NCBI GenBank assembly: GCA_005880605.1 | Contig: VBIS01000136.1 | Location: 1 to 5,946 of the forward strand | Reading direction: 5' to 3' | DNA from: Chloroflexota bacterium | GTDB taxonomy: Bacteria > Chloroflexota > Dormibacteria > CF-121 | Length of the DNA stretch: 5,946 bases | Part shown: piece after piece, positions 5,664 to 5,946 of the stretch | Layout of the letters: each line of letters starts with the position of its first letter | Position numbering within the stretch: position 1 is the first letter of the stretch | Notes under the pieces: model-generated | Database searches by the model: none | Told to the model about the DNA's origin: nothing | The model's input: the letters and a program-made list of their open reading frames with translations, nothing else | Made by a program: the position numbers and the translations under genes

Positions 5664-5946
5664 CTAAGGCGGGTTAGGGCCCTGGCGCAGGGCGGCCGCC
5701 AGCACGTCGACGCCCTCGTCGAGCTGAGCATCCTCGATCAGGATCGAGGGCAGGAAGCGGATCACAGTGCCACCAGCCGGAAGCACTAGCACGCCGCGCT
5801 CCTGCATTGTCTTGATGACCGGCGTCGCGGGTTTCTTCAGCTCGACGGCCAGCAACAGACCCCGCCCGCGCACCTCGCGGATCTGACTGAGTCCGAGTTT
5901 GCCGACGCGCTCCTTGAAGCGCTGGCCCTTCTCGGCCGCCCGGGAG
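5664..5946 (-). CDS. argD: Class-III aminotransferase (ArgD/LysJ type), C-terminal part, runs off right edge
   Basis: About 93 C-terminal residues are visible, in frame from the window edge to a TAG at 5664-5666. The order is AAEKGQRFKERV, then IREVRGRGLLLAVEL, VIKTMQERGVLVLPAGG, TVIRFLPSILIED and QLDEGVDVLAAAL. This is the small C-terminal domain of acetylornithine/ornithine-type PLP aminotransferases. VRGRGLLLAVEL and VIRFLP are the family hallmarks, with the arginine of IRFLP near the active site. These enzymes transfer amino groups in arginine synthesis (ArgD) or in LysW-dependent lysine synthesis (LysJ). The PLP lysine and most of the large domain lie outside the window, so the choice between ArgD, LysJ and a related omega-aminotransferase cannot be made. 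The GTG at 5871-5873 is an internal valine codon, not a start. vapB follows 29 bp downstream on the same strand with no terminator between. Confidence 0.85.
   Translation of the reverse strand, partial: SRAAEKGQRFKERVGKLGLSQIREVRGRGLLLAVELKKPATPVIKTMQERGVLVLPAGGTVIRFLPSILIEDAQLDEGVDVLAAALRQGPNPP

Noticed and set aside
1..5946. CRISPR array, tRNA or rRNA genes
   Set aside because: No regularly spaced direct repeats, no cloverleaf-like segment and no rRNA-like conserved stretch were seen.

Overview
This is a GC-rich bacterial chromosome segment, densely coded on both strands, with short intergenic gaps and few Shine-Dalgarno sites. The clear ones precede the YggT-family gene and vapB. The gene mix (Lhr helicase, ketopantoate-reductase-family enzyme, YggT membrane protein, ArgD/LysJ-type aminotransferase, VapBC) would fit Chloroflexota or another GC-rich lineage. 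No marker gene here settles the taxonomy, so that is inference.

Left third (1-2786, minus strand): a PanE/ApbA-family reductase is followed by a large Lhr-type helicase that runs off the left edge. The helicase looks broken. Its N-terminal part has helicase motifs I to Ic, then motif II (the DEIH/Walker B region) is missing. In its place are about 19 GC-rich bases that shift the frame, and motif III and everything after it continue in another frame. A second GC-rich palindromic element is inserted in frame 110 bases upstream of that junction. The reductase frame also reads past its expected end into the helicase start, which suggests a lost stop codon.

Middle (2787-3852, plus strand): a small HEAT-like helical protein diverges from the reductase across an imperfect 22-bp palindrome that covers its ATG. 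Next comes a YggT-family membrane protein with a strong ribosome binding site, a plausible extended -10 and a UUCG-loop terminator.

Right (3943-5946): a 355-residue protein appears to be two tandem copies of a PD-(D/E)XK nuclease-like fold, the first with an apparently complete E-D-QxK site and the second degenerate. It converges on, and overlaps by 29 bp, a VapBC toxin-antitoxin pair on the minus strand. vapB and vapC are coupled by an ATGA overlap. A perfect 8-bp-arm inverted repeat lies over the vapB start. vapBC directly follows the 3' end of a class-III aminotransferase gene that enters from the right edge. The tandem nuclease-like gene next to the toxin-antitoxin pair, and the palindrome-scarred helicase, are the least ordinary parts of the window.
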